Of a DNA stretch of 64,000 nt, positions 51,150 through 59,008 are shown piece after piece. The translations under genes and the position numbers were made by a program. The DNA is taken from contig NZ_FZOR01000030.1 in NCBI RefSeq assembly GCF_900188445.1, positions 1 through 64,000 on the forward strand. Direction: 5' to 3'. The DNA is from Actinomadura meyerae. GTDB lineage: Bacteria > Actinomycetota > Actinomycetes > Streptosporangiales > Streptosporangiaceae. Numbering within the stretch: position 1 is the stretch's first letter; each line of letters begins with the position of its first letter. A model generated the notes under the pieces. It searched no databases. It saw only the letters and a list, made by a program, of their open reading frames with translations, and was not told the origin of the DNA.

Positions 51150-52268
51150 TCACGCGTGGTTGAGCACCAGGCCGGGGAACGGCCAGTTCTCGATCTTCAG
51201 GAGCCGGCCGGTGCTGGAGGCGGTCACGTAGGCGGTGCGCATGTCGTCGCCGCCCCAGGTGATGTTGGTGATGCCGGGGTCGCCGTCCACGTCGATGTCG
51301 ACGAAGCGGACGAGGTCGCCGTCCGGGCTGATGATCGAGATGCCCGCGTGCACCATGGACGCGACGCAGACGTTGCCGTGGCCGTCCACGCCGAGCGAGT
51401 CGAAGTTGGTGTAGTCGGGCGCGGTGTAGAGGAAGTTGCCGCCGCCGGACCCGCCGAGCGACCGCCCGCCCTTGATCTCGCCGGGGCCGGTGACCTCCCA
51501 CCACCAGACGCGCGCCGTGTAGGTCTCGCTGACGTACAGGCGGGTGCCGTCCGGGGAGAGGCCGATGCCGTTCGGGCCCTCCATCCCGGCGGCGATCATC
51601 TCGATGGACGAGCCGTCCGCCTTGGCGTAGAAGAGGCGGCCCTTGTCGCCGGTGACGCCGTCGCTCTTGCCGTAGTCGGTGAAGTAGATGCCGCCGTGGG
51701 CGTCCACCACGAGGTCGTTGGGGCCGCGGAGCCCGTCGCTGTAGAGGGTCTCGACGGAGCCGTCGGACAGGTCGACGGCCTGGATGCTGCCGCTCTCGTA
51801 GTCGTCGGGGATGCCGCCCGCGAACACGTAGCCGCCGACCTCGAAGCGGTTGAGGCCGCCGCAGTTGGCGACGTAGACGCGCCCGTCCGGGCCGAGCGCC
51901 GAACCGTTCGGGCCGCCGCCGGTCTCCGCGGCGACGGACGTGGTGCCGTCCGGCTTCACGCGGGTCAGCGTGCCCCGGTGCAGCTCGACGACGAGGACGT
52001 CCCCGTCCGGCAGGACGGTCGGGCCCTCCGGGAACAGCAGCCCTTCGGCCAGCTTAGTGATCTTCATTTTCCTCCCCTTTCGCGGACGCGGCCGTCCGGC
52101 GGCGGCCGCGGTGCCGGACGCGCCGAGGACGCCGCCGGACGCGCCGAGCACCGCCGCCGCGCCGAGCCGGCCGAGCAGCGACCGGCGGCTGAGCGGCGTC
52201 CGGCTGAGCGGCGTCCGGCGGCTGAGCGGCGTCCGGCGGCTGAGCGGCGTCCGGCGGCCGAGGCTCAT
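51150..52268 (-). CDS. SMP-30/gluconolactonase-family lactonase, Tat-exported
   Basis: 372 residues from ATG 52268. The N-terminus has RRTPLS repeated four times, then a Tat motif SRRSLLGRLGAAAVLGASGG. The six-bladed propeller follows: LLFPEGPTVLPDGDVLVVEL, GPNGSALGPDGRVYVAN, GPNDLVVDAHGGIYFTDYG, GPNGIGLSPDGTRLYVSETY, with metal-site Glu, Asn and Asp. SMP-30 enzymes open lactones. A second start, ATG 52067 (MKITKLAEG), has a perfect GGGGAGG and would give a 305-residue cytosolic form. First gene downstream in the catabolic operon; overlaps the acyl-CoA dehydrogenase stop. Confidence 0.9.
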   Translation of the reverse strand: MSLGRRTPLSRRTPLSRRTPLSRTPLSRRSLLGRLGAAAVLGASGGVLGASGTAAAAGRPRPRKGRKMKITKLAEGLLFPEGPTVLPDGDVLVVELHRGTLTRVKPDGTTSVAAETGGGPNGSALGPDGRVYVANCGGLNRFEVGGYVFAGGIPDDYESGSIQAVDLSDGSVETLYSDGLRGPNDLVVDAHGGIYFTDYGKSDGVTGDKGRLFYAKADGSSIEMIAAGMEGPNGIGLSPDGTRLYVSETYTARVWWWEVTGPGEIKGGRSLGGSGGGNFLYTAPDYTNFDSLGVDGHGNVCVASMVHAGISIISPDGDLVRFVDIDVDGDPGITNITWGGDDMRTAYVTASSTGRLLKIENWPFPGLVLNHA

Positions 52269-53419
52269 CCGAACTGCCGCAGGATGCGGCGGGCGGTGCT
52301 CTGGACGTGGACCTCGTCCGGGCCGTCGTAGATCCGGGCCTCCCGGGCGTGCCGGTACATCCGGGACAGCGGCGTGTCGTCGGTGAGCCCGGCGGCGCCG
52401 TGCACCTGGACGGCGCGGTCGATGACGTTGTGCAGCATCCGGGCCCCGACCACCTTGATCGCGCCGATCTCGACGCGCGCCTGGCTGCCCGCGTCGATCT
52501 GCTCGGCCGCCTGGAGGGTGAGCAGGCGCGCGGACTGGATCTCGGTGTAGGAGTCGAAGACGTGCTGCTGCATCAGCTGCTTCGCCGCCAGCGGCTCGCC
52601 GAACGCGACGCGGCTGCCGAGGCGGGCGCACATCAGCTCGAACGCGCGCTGGGCCTGGCCGAGCCACCGCATGCAGTGGAAGATGCGGCCGGGGCCGAGG
52701 CGGTCCTGGGCGATGACGAACCCGTGCCCGCGCGGGCCGAGGAGGTTGTCGGCGGGGACGCGCACGTCCTCGTAGGCGACCTCGTAGTGCCCGCCGTTGA
52801 TGCCGAGCACGGGCGTCTCCCGGACGATCCGGTACCCCGGCGTGTCCGTCGGTACGACGATCATGCTGAAGGAGCGGTGCGGGGCCGTCCCCTCGGGCTC
52901 GGTGCGGCACATGACCGTCGTGTAGGCGGCCTGGGCCGCGCCCGTCGTGAACCACTTCCGGCCGCTGATGACCCAGTGGTCGCCGTCCAGCACGGCCGTC
53001 GTCCGCAGCTGCGTCGGGTCGGAGCTGGCGATGTCCGGCTCGGTCATCGCGAAGCTCGGCGAGACCTCGCCGGCGACGAGCGGGGCGAGGTACCGCTCGC
53101 GCCAGCGGGGGCTCGCGTACTTGTGCAGCATCAGCGAGTCCTGGAGGGTGAACGTGCCGAGGGCGAGTTGCCCCCACTCGCTGCGTCCCTGCACCTCGTT
53201 GACGTAGACGTAGTCGAGGAAGGGCAGGCCGCCGCCGCCCAGCTCGGCGGGGTGGCCGAGCGCCCACAGGCCCTCGGCCTTGGCCTCCTGCTGCAGCTTG
53301 CGGAGCGCGTCGCGGTCGCCGCCGTTGAGGGCGGGCTCGGCCGGTTCGACGCGCTCGGTCATGAAGGCGTGCACGGCGTCGCGGACGCCGCGGACCCGCT
53401 CCGGCACGGGGAACAGCAT
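52265..53419 (-). CDS. Acyl-CoA dehydrogenase (ACAD10/11-LvaC-like)
   Basis: 384 residues. FAD/acyl-CoA sites: SPSFAMTEPDIASSDPTQLR, WVISGRKWFTTGA, and the C-terminal QVHGAAGLTDDTPLSRMYRH, ARIYDGPDEVHVQSTARRIL. The DGPDEVH ending is that of the ACAD10/11-like group, whose members act with an APH-like kinase on 4-hydroxyacyl-CoAs. Such a kinase, fused to DUF6285, lies 4 kb away in the same locus. It is coupled to the CMD-like gene by TGATG. Confidence 0.92.
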   Translation of the reverse strand: MLFPVPERVRGVRDAVHAFMTERVEPAEPALNGGDRDALRKLQQEAKAEGLWALGHPAELGGGGLPFLDYVYVNEVQGRSEWGQLALGTFTLQDSLMLHKYASPRWRERYLAPLVAGEVSPSFAMTEPDIASSDPTQLRTTAVLDGDHWVISGRKWFTTGAAQAAYTTVMCRTEPEGTAPHRSFSMIVVPTDTPGYRIVRETPVLGINGGHYEVAYEDVRVPADNLLGPRGHGFVIAQDRLGPGRIFHCMRWLGQAQRAFELMCARLGSRVAFGEPLAAKQLMQQHVFDSYTEIQSARLLTLQAAEQIDAGSQARVEIGAIKVVGARMLHNVIDRAVQVHGAAGLTDDTPLSRMYRHAREARIYDGPDEVHVQSTARRILRQFG

Positions 53420-54060
53420 CAGCCCGCCCCGGTCAGGTCGGCGGAGATGTCGCGGTCGCCGTAGCCCTCGGGCGCCGCGACCTCCACGATCGGCTCGGGG
53501 CGGTCGTCGAACTCCAGGCGCAGCGCGCGGGACATCGTCGCGTGCATCTCGTACATGCACGTGATGTAGGTGAGCTGGAGGATCTCCTTGTCGGAGAGGT
53601 GCTCCTTCAGGATGTCGAAGACCGCGTCGGGCGTCCGGCCGCCGTCCAGGACGAGGCAGTCGGTGTAGGCGAGGACGGCCCGCTCCAGCGGCGAGTAGCA
53701 GTCGGCCGTCTGCCAGTGCGGGATGGACTCGATCTTCTCCTCGGGCATGCCGAGCGCCCGCATCTGCTTGCAGTGCTGGGAGAACACGAACTGGCTGCCG
53801 CGCGCCCAGCCCGCCCGGCACTGGCCCAGCTCCCGCAGCACGGGGTCGAGGTCGGCGTTGCGGTACAGCGCGAAGCCCCGGACGGCGTGCCGGAACACGT
53901 CGGGGGACTGGGCGAACACCGTCCACCAGTCGCCGGGGGAGCCGGTGGCGGTGCCGTGGTCGACGGCCGGGTCGCGGTCGGGCGCGAACAGGTGGTCGTA
54001 GAAGAAGAGGATGCGCTCGTCGGTGACTTCGGCGCGGGGGACTTCACGCAGTCGCGGCAT
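53419..54060 (-). CDS. Carboxymuconolactone decarboxylase/AhpD-like protein
   Basis: 213 residues. Helical AhpD-like fold: GFALYRNADLDPVLRELGQC, RAGWARGSQFVFSQHCKQMR, and SDKEILQLTYITCMYEMHAT. The single Cys in SQHCK, with Glu/His positions in other members, places it with CMD-like proteins lacking the CxxC of true AhpD. Role in the operon is unknown; similar genes occur beside VOC and acyl-CoA genes in steroid and aromatic catabolism. It is coupled to the VOC gene (17-bp overlap). Confidence 0.85.
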   Translation of the reverse strand: MPRLREVPRAEVTDERILFFYDHLFAPDRDPAVDHGTATGSPGDWWTVFAQSPDVFRHAVRGFALYRNADLDPVLRELGQCRAGWARGSQFVFSQHCKQMRALGMPEEKIESIPHWQTADCYSPLERAVLAYTDCLVLDGGRTPDAVFDILKEHLSDKEILQLTYITCMYEMHATMSRALRLEFDDRPEPIVEVAAPEGYGDRDISADLTGAG

Positions 54061-54652
54061 GCTTGTCCTTCGAAACGGTGCGGTCGGCCGAAACGGTGCG
54101 GTCGGCGGCGGTCTTGGGCTCGTGGGAGACGTCGGACTCGTCGAACTCGCGCGTCCAGCAGGCGAATTCGAGCAGGATCCCGTCGGGGTCCTGGAAGTAG
54201 AAGGAGCGGACGAACACTCCCTCGTTCACGTCGCGGGAGATGCCCATCGGGCTGTCGTCGTGGTTGAGGATCGGGCTGACCGTGACGCCCTTCTCCTTGA
54301 GGCGCTTGCGGTACTCCTCGAACTTCTCCGGCGGGACGTGGAACGCGACGTGGTTCATCGACCCGACGGCGCTGAGCAGCTCGCCCTGCTCGGGGCGCCC
54401 GGCGGGCGCGGAGATCCCGGGGACGCCGTCCGGCGAGTTCGGGAACCAGAAGAACGCGACGCAGTCGCCGCCGCCGCAGTCGAAGAAGAAGTGCTGGCCC
54501 ATTCCGGCGGGCAGGTCGAGCGTCTTGATGAGCGGCATCCCGAGGACGCCGGAGTAGAAGTCGATGGTGCGCTTCATGTCGGAGCACACCAGCGCCAGGT
54601 GGTTGATGCCGCCGAGCTCGAACTCGGTGTTCACGGGGCCTTTCCGGCTCAC
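54044..54652 (-). CDS. VOC-family dioxygenase-like protein
   Basis: 202 residues from GTG 54652, overlapping the ligase stop (a GTG at 54634 is also possible). One VOC fold in two halves: INHLALVCSDMKRTIDFYSG with the first metal His, and SMNHVAFHVPPEKFEEYRKR with the second, ending FYFQDPDGILLEFACWTRE with the Glu ligand. It could be an extradiol dioxygenase, an epimerase or a glyoxalase. The tail contains a doubled DRTVS. Member of the catabolic operon. Confidence 0.88.
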   Translation of the reverse strand: MSRKGPVNTEFELGGINHLALVCSDMKRTIDFYSGVLGMPLIKTLDLPAGMGQHFFFDCGGGDCVAFFWFPNSPDGVPGISAPAGRPEQGELLSAVGSMNHVAFHVPPEKFEEYRKRLKEKGVTVSPILNHDDSPMGISRDVNEGVFVRSFYFQDPDGILLEFACWTREFDESDVSHEPKTAADRTVSADRTVSKDKHAATA

Positions 54653-56172
54653 GAGACCTCCTCGGTTCGCTGAACTTCCTTGAATCGGGTGCGCAGTTCG
54701 CGCTTCAGGACCTTGCCCGCGACGTTCCGGGGGAGCTCGCCGACGAACTCGACGCGGCGCGGGACCTTGTAGCCGCCGAGGTGCTCGCGGGCGAACGCGA
54801 TCACCTCGTCCGCGCCGATCTCCTCGCGCGCCACGACGGCGGCGCAGACCGACTCGCCCCAGCGCGGGTCGGGGACGCCGAACACGGCCGCGTCCGCGAT
54901 CGCCGGGTGCCGGTAGAGGACCTGCTCGACCTCGCGGGACGCCACGTTCTCCCCGCCCGTGATGATCATGTCCTTGATCCGGTCGACGATGTAGACCATG
55001 CCCTCGGCGTCCCGCCGGACGACGTCGCCGGTGCGGAACCACCCGTCCCTGAACGCCTCGGCGGTCAGTTCCGGCTCGCGCCAGTAGCCGAGCATCACCT
55101 GGTCGCCGCGCACGACCATCTCGCCGGGCTCGCCCTCGGGGACGTCGCGGAAGTCCTCGTCCACGATCCGGACGTCGGCGAGGTCCATGACGCGGCCGGC
55201 GGCGGCGAGCAGGTGCGTCTCCCCGGCGGCGGCGCGGCGGTGCTCGGCGATCCCGAAGTGCAGGATGTTGCCGCCGAGTTCGCTCATCCCCATGCCCTGG
55301 TAGAAGTCGCAGCCGAGGACGTCCATCCCGCGGCGCAGCACCTCGGCGGGGATGGCGGACGCGCCGTACCCGATGGCCTCCAGCGTGCCGAGGTCGCGGT
55401 CCTCGATGCCGGGATGCCCCAGCAGGAACGCGATCATCGTCGGCGCCAGCCCGGTCTGCGTGATCCGCCATTCGGCGACCAGCCGCAGGAACGTGTCGTT
55501 GTCGTAGGACCGGACGAGCCCGACCGTCGCGCCGCGCATGTGGTAGACGACGGCCGTGTAGCCGCCGACGTGGCAGAGCGGGAAGCAGAACAGGAAGCGC
55601 GTGGCGTCCGGGATGTCCCAGTGCGCGACCGAGCTGATCACCCCGGTGACCAGGTTGCGGTGGCTGAGCATGACGCCCTTGGGCCGGCCGGTCGTGCCGC
55701 TGGTGTAGACGAGCCAGGCGACGGAGTCCTCGTCCGGGCGCGGCGGTTCGGTCGCGGGCGCCTTCCCGACCAGGTCGCCGTAGCCGTCGTCAAGGTTCAG
55801 GACGGTCTTCACGGTCGGCATCGCGTCGCGGAGCCGCTCCATCGCCTCGGCGTACTCGCCGCTCACGATGAGCACGGACGCCTGCGCGTGGTCGACGAGC
55901 CCCGCGATCTCGGACGGGTGCAGCCGGTGGTTGAGGAAGGTCAGCGCCATCCCGGCGCCGGGGACGCCGTAGTACAGGTCGAAGTACTCCGGCCGGTTCC
56001 CCGACAGCACCGCCACCCGGTCGCCCGGCTCCGCGACCGCGAGCAGGGCGTTGGCGGTGCGCCGCACCCGGTCGCGCAGCTCGGCGAAGGTGACCGTCTC
56101 GTCCTCGAACAGGACCGCCGCGCGCCCGGGGTGCTTGCGCGCCGCGTACTCGACGATGTCGTTGATCAGCAT
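54649..56172 (-). CDS. Acyl-CoA synthetase (AMP-forming)
   Basis: 507 residues from ATG 56172; ATG 56229 would add 19 residues but lies within the regulator's inverted repeat. AMP-binding motifs: WLVYTSGTTGRPKGVMLSHR, AIGYGASAIP, FYQGMGMSELGG, DGWFRTGDVVRRD, DRIKDMIITGGENV and the C-terminal NVAGKVLKREL with the catalytic Lys. It should activate a carboxylic acid to its CoA thioester, feeding the acyl-CoA dehydrogenase. In the LvaE position of the inferred pathway. First gene of the five-gene minus-strand operon. Confidence 0.93.
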   Translation of the reverse strand: MLINDIVEYAARKHPGRAAVLFEDETVTFAELRDRVRRTANALLAVAEPGDRVAVLSGNRPEYFDLYYGVPGAGMALTFLNHRLHPSEIAGLVDHAQASVLIVSGEYAEAMERLRDAMPTVKTVLNLDDGYGDLVGKAPATEPPRPDEDSVAWLVYTSGTTGRPKGVMLSHRNLVTGVISSVAHWDIPDATRFLFCFPLCHVGGYTAVVYHMRGATVGLVRSYDNDTFLRLVAEWRITQTGLAPTMIAFLLGHPGIEDRDLGTLEAIGYGASAIPAEVLRRGMDVLGCDFYQGMGMSELGGNILHFGIAEHRRAAAGETHLLAAAGRVMDLADVRIVDEDFRDVPEGEPGEMVVRGDQVMLGYWREPELTAEAFRDGWFRTGDVVRRDAEGMVYIVDRIKDMIITGGENVASREVEQVLYRHPAIADAAVFGVPDPRWGESVCAAVVAREEIGADEVIAFAREHLGGYKVPRRVEFVGELPRNVAGKVLKRELRTRFKEVQRTEEVS

Positions 56173-56216
56173 GCCCGGCCCGCCATCGCGCCTCCCCAGT
56201 GACTCGGTGAAAGTTG

Positions 56217-56271
56217 ACTTGACAGTCATATCAAGTTGCTCGATGCTCGGATACTGTTCCTGCGAGCATCG
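56217..56271. promoter_or_regulatory. Divergent promoter region with two inverted repeats
   Basis: ACTTGA-N8-TCAAGT (56217-56236) and CGATGCTCG-N13-CGAGCATCG (56241-56271) lie between the ligase operon and the divergent TetR gene. TTGACA-like boxes overlap the first. The second is a 9-bp-arm repeat typical of a TetR dimer site, so both directions are probably repressed by the adjacent TetR protein until an acyl-CoA or lactone is present. Confidence 0.7.
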
Positions 56272-56304
56272 GGTTGTCAAGGCCCGGAGAAAGGAACGAC
56301 GGCC

Positions 56305-56925
56305 ATGCGGAGCGGGGACGAACCCGGCGGCCAGCCGCTCACCGAGCGCGGCGCCCGGACCAGGGAGCGCCTGCTCGCGGCCGCCCGCGAGGTGTTCGAG
56401 GAGCGCGGCTTCCTGGAGACCCGCGTCGCGCACATCACCCGGCACGCCCGGGTCGCCTACGGGTCCTTCTACACCTACTTCCCGTCGAAGGAAGCGGTGT
56501 TCCTGGAGGTCGCCGACCGGCTGTTCGCCGACATGACCGACCACGCGCTCGTCCCGCTGAGCGGCCCGACGCCGACCGCCCGCATCCGCCGCGCCAACCG
56601 CGCCTACTACGAGGCGTACCTGCGCAACGCGAAGATGATGGCGATCATCGAGCAGGTCTCGACGTTCAACGCCGAGTTCCAGGAGCTGCGGCGCAAGCAC
56701 CGGGCCGCGTCCGCCGAGCGCTCGGCGCGGGCGATCGCGCGGTGGCAGCGCGAGGGGCTCGTCCCGTCCGACCTCGACCCCGAGACCGCGGCCCGCGCCC
56801 TCGCCGCGATGGTGGACCACTCGCTGTACCTGTCGCTCGTCCAGGGCAACGACCCCCCGGGCACCGAGCGGCTCCTGGACACCCTGGACACGCTCACCGT
56901 ACGAGCCCTCGGCCTGCCGTCCTGA
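56305..56925 (+). CDS. TetR-family regulator of the catabolic locus
   Basis: 206 residues from ATG 56305. TetR HTH: RTRERLLAAAREVFEERGFL, TRVAHITRHARVAYGSFYTY, PSKEAVFLEVADRLFADMTD. C-terminal domain helical, KstR/FadR-like in length. It is divergent from the acyl-CoA ligase operon and heads a unit with the SnoaL-like and kinase genes, so it is the obvious local repressor of both. Ligand unknown; an acyl-CoA of the pathway is likely. Confidence 0.92.
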   Translation: MRSGDEPGGQPLTERGARTRERLLAAAREVFEERGFLETRVAHITRHARVAYGSFYTYFPSKEAVFLEVADRLFADMTDHALVPLSGPTPTARIRRANRAYYEAYLRNAKMMAIIEQVSTFNAEFQELRRKHRAASAERSARAIARWQREGLVPSDLDPETAARALAAMVDHSLYLSLVQGNDPPGTERLLDTLDTLTVRALGLPS

Positions 56926-56937
56926 CGAAGGAGACCC

Positions 56938-57339
56938 GTGGAACTCGCCGACCGCTTCATGACCGCCATCACCTCGGGAGACGTCGACACGCTCCGCGCC
57001 CTCTACGCGCCGGACGCGCGGATCTGGCACAACGGGCCCGGCCCCGGCGGCGGCTCCGAGCAGAGCGTCGACGACAACCTCCGCACGCTGCGCTGGCTCT
57101 CGCGCAACCTGTCCGGCTTCCGCTACGAGGAGATCCGCCGCGACCCCCTCCCGGACGGCTACGTCCAGCGGCACGTCCTGCGCGGGACCCTCCCGAACGG
57201 GACGCCCGTCGAGATGGCCGCGTGCCTGTTCGCGACCGTCTCGCAGGGGCGGATCACCCGCATCGAGGAGTACGCCGACACCCGGGGCAGCGACCCGCTG
57301 CGCGACCTCGCCGCCGCCCAGCGCGCGGCCCGCGCATGA
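56938..57339 (+). CDS. SnoaL-like (NTF2-fold) protein
   Basis: 133 residues from GTG 56938 with AAGGAG upstream. NTF2-fold pattern: ELADRFMTAITSGDVDTLRA, YAPDARIWHNGPGPGG, GFRYEEIRRDPLPDGY, ACLFATVSQGRITRIEEYAD. Members are isomerases, dehydratases, cyclases or ligand carriers; the catalytic class cannot be told. It is the middle gene between TetR and the kinase, overlapping the latter's start in ATGA. Confidence 0.88.
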   Translation: MELADRFMTAITSGDVDTLRALYAPDARIWHNGPGPGGGSEQSVDDNLRTLRWLSRNLSGFRYEEIRRDPLPDGYVQRHVLRGTLPNGTPVEMAACLFATVSQGRITRIEEYADTRGSDPLRDLAAAQRAARA

Positions 57340-58649
57340 CCGCCGTGGAGGCCGCGCTGGCGGCCCGGCTCGGCGCGCAGATCACCGGCCTGCGCCGGCT
57401 CTCCGGCGGCGCGAGCCGCGAGACCTGGGCGTTCGACGCCGGCGGCAGGGAGCTGATCCTGCGCCGCGACCCGCCCGGCTCCCCCGACCCGACCGCGATG
57501 GCCCGAGAGGCGGCCCTGCTGGCCTCCGCCGCCGAGGCGGGCGTCCCCGTCCCGGCCCTCGCCGACCACGGCGACGACCTGGCCGGCGCCCCCTTCCTGA
57601 TCATGGAGCGGCTGCCCGGCGAGACGATCCCGCGCCGCCTGCTGCGCGACGAGCGCTTCGCGGCCGTCCGTCCCGCCCTGGCCCGCGAACTGGGCGCGAT
57701 CCTGGCCCGCCTGCACACGATGGCCCCGGTCCCGGACCTCCCCGACCTCGACCCCCTCGACGCCCTCACCGAGTACTACGCGAACTTCGAGGCGCGCCCT
57801 GCCGTCGAGCTGGCGCTGCGCTGGCTGGACGACCACCGCCCGCCCGCCTCGGGCCGCCGCGCGGTCGTCCACGGCGACTTCCGCAACGGCAACCTGATGA
57901 TCGACGAGACCGGGGTGCGCGGCGTCCTGGACTGGGAGCTGACCCACCTCGGCGACCCGGTCGAAGACCTCGGCTGGCTCTGCACGAAGGCGTGGCGCTT
58001 CGCCTCCCCGCACCCCGTGGGCGGCTTCGGCTCCCGCGAGGACCTCCTCGCCGGCTACGCCGAGGCAGGCGGTACCCCGCCCACCCCTGAGGAGCTCCAC
58101 TGGTGGGAGGTCTACGGCACGCTCCGCTGGCTGATCCTGTGCCGCCACCAGGCCGAGCGCTACCTGTCGGGCTCCGACTCGTCCATCGAGTACGCCGTCC
58201 TTGGGCGCAAGGTCTGTGAGCAGGAACACGACCTGTTCCTGGCCTTGGGCCTGACCGAACCCACGACCGTCCAAGACCCCCTGGAGACGGCGCAGAGCAC
58301 CGGTACGCCCCCGCACGACCGTCCCGACGCGCAAGCCCTGATCGACGCGGTGGGCGCGTTCCTCCTCCAGGCGGAGCAGCCTGACGACCGCCTACGCTTC
58401 CATGCCCGCGTAGCCGTCGCGGCCCTGACGATAGCCCGCAGGGAACTGCTCCTGGGCGAGGCCCACAAAGAGGCTCATGAGAAGCGCCTCAGCAACCTCG
58501 ACTGCGAATCGGACGCGGACCTGGCCAAGGCCATCCGGGAAGGCACCCTCGACGCCCGCATGGACAAGGTGACCCAGGCGGTGCGCGACTCGATAGTGGA
58601 CAAACTCACAGTCGCCAACCCCCGCCACCTCTCCCTCCCCGGCGCCTGA
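57336..58649 (+). CDS. APH-like kinase fused to DUF6285 (LvaA-LvaB-like)
   Basis: 437 residues. Residues 1-325 form an aminoglycoside-phosphotransferase-fold kinase of the ACAD10/11/LvaA type: LRRLSGGASRETWAF, ELILRRDPPGSPDPTAMARE, VVHGDFRNGNLMIDETGVRG (Brenner motif with catalytic Asp), GVLDWELTHLGDPVEDLGWL, and YGTLRWLILCRHQAERYL. After an acidic linker, residues 335-437 match DUF6285, the LvaB-type partner: DRPDAQALIDAVGAFLLQAE, LRFHARVAVAALTIARRELL, KLTVANPRHLSL. In the levulinate pathway LvaA and LvaB are separate and together phosphorylate 4-hydroxyacyl-CoA. Here they are one chain. Confidence 0.88.
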   Translation: MTAVEAALAARLGAQITGLRRLSGGASRETWAFDAGGRELILRRDPPGSPDPTAMAREAALLASAAEAGVPVPALADHGDDLAGAPFLIMERLPGETIPRRLLRDERFAAVRPALARELGAILARLHTMAPVPDLPDLDPLDALTEYYANFEARPAVELALRWLDDHRPPASGRRAVVHGDFRNGNLMIDETGVRGVLDWELTHLGDPVEDLGWLCTKAWRFASPHPVGGFGSREDLLAGYAEAGGTPPTPEELHWWEVYGTLRWLILCRHQAERYLSGSDSSIEYAVLGRKVCEQEHDLFLALGLTEPTTVQDPLETAQSTGTPPHDRPDAQALIDAVGAFLLQAEQPDDRLRFHARVAVAALTIARRELLLGEAHKEAHEKRLSNLDCESDADLAKAIREGTLDARMDKVTQAVRDSIVDKLTVANPRHLSLPGA

Positions 58650-58682
58650 CGACCACCGCTCGCATGGATGGACGGTCACGGT

Positions 58683-58994
58683 TCAGACGGGCTCGGCGCC
58701 ATGTCCGGCCGCGATCGCGTCGATGTGGCGGGCCAGTTCGACATCCCGTTCGGTGATCCGGTGGCCGGCGTCGTGCGTGGTGATGCGGAACCGGATGCGC
58801 TGCCAGGTGATGTGGATGTCCGGGTGGTGCCCGACCTCGCGGGCCTTCGCCGCGACGTACATCGCCAGGTGCACGGTCTCGTGGTACGAGTGCTTGAACG
58901 TCCGCGTTATCGCGTCACCATCGCGTTCCCAACCGGGCAAATCCGCCAGACGCTCGGCGATCTGCTCGTCCGTCAGAGGTTCGGGGATGGACAC
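58683..58994 (-). CDS. Pterin-4a-carbinolamine dehydratase
   Basis: 103 residues from GTG 58994, GGAGG 6 bp upstream. EPLTDEQIAERLADLPGWER, FKHSYHETVHLAMYVAAKAR, EVGHHPDIHITWQRIRFRIT, THDAGHRITERDVELARHID. HHPD and the later His are the catalytic residues; the usual GGLT after TTHD.G is HRIT here. It dehydrates 4a-hydroxy-pterin in pterin recycling, or acts as the PhhB-like protein in actinomycetes with unclear role since no phenylalanine hydroxylase is near. Stands alone. Confidence 0.9.
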   Translation of the reverse strand: MSIPEPLTDEQIAERLADLPGWERDGDAITRTFKHSYHETVHLAMYVAAKAREVGHHPDIHITWQRIRFRITTHDAGHRITERDVELARHIDAIAAGHGAEPV

Positions 58995-59008
58995 GGCTAC
59001 CTCCGTGG

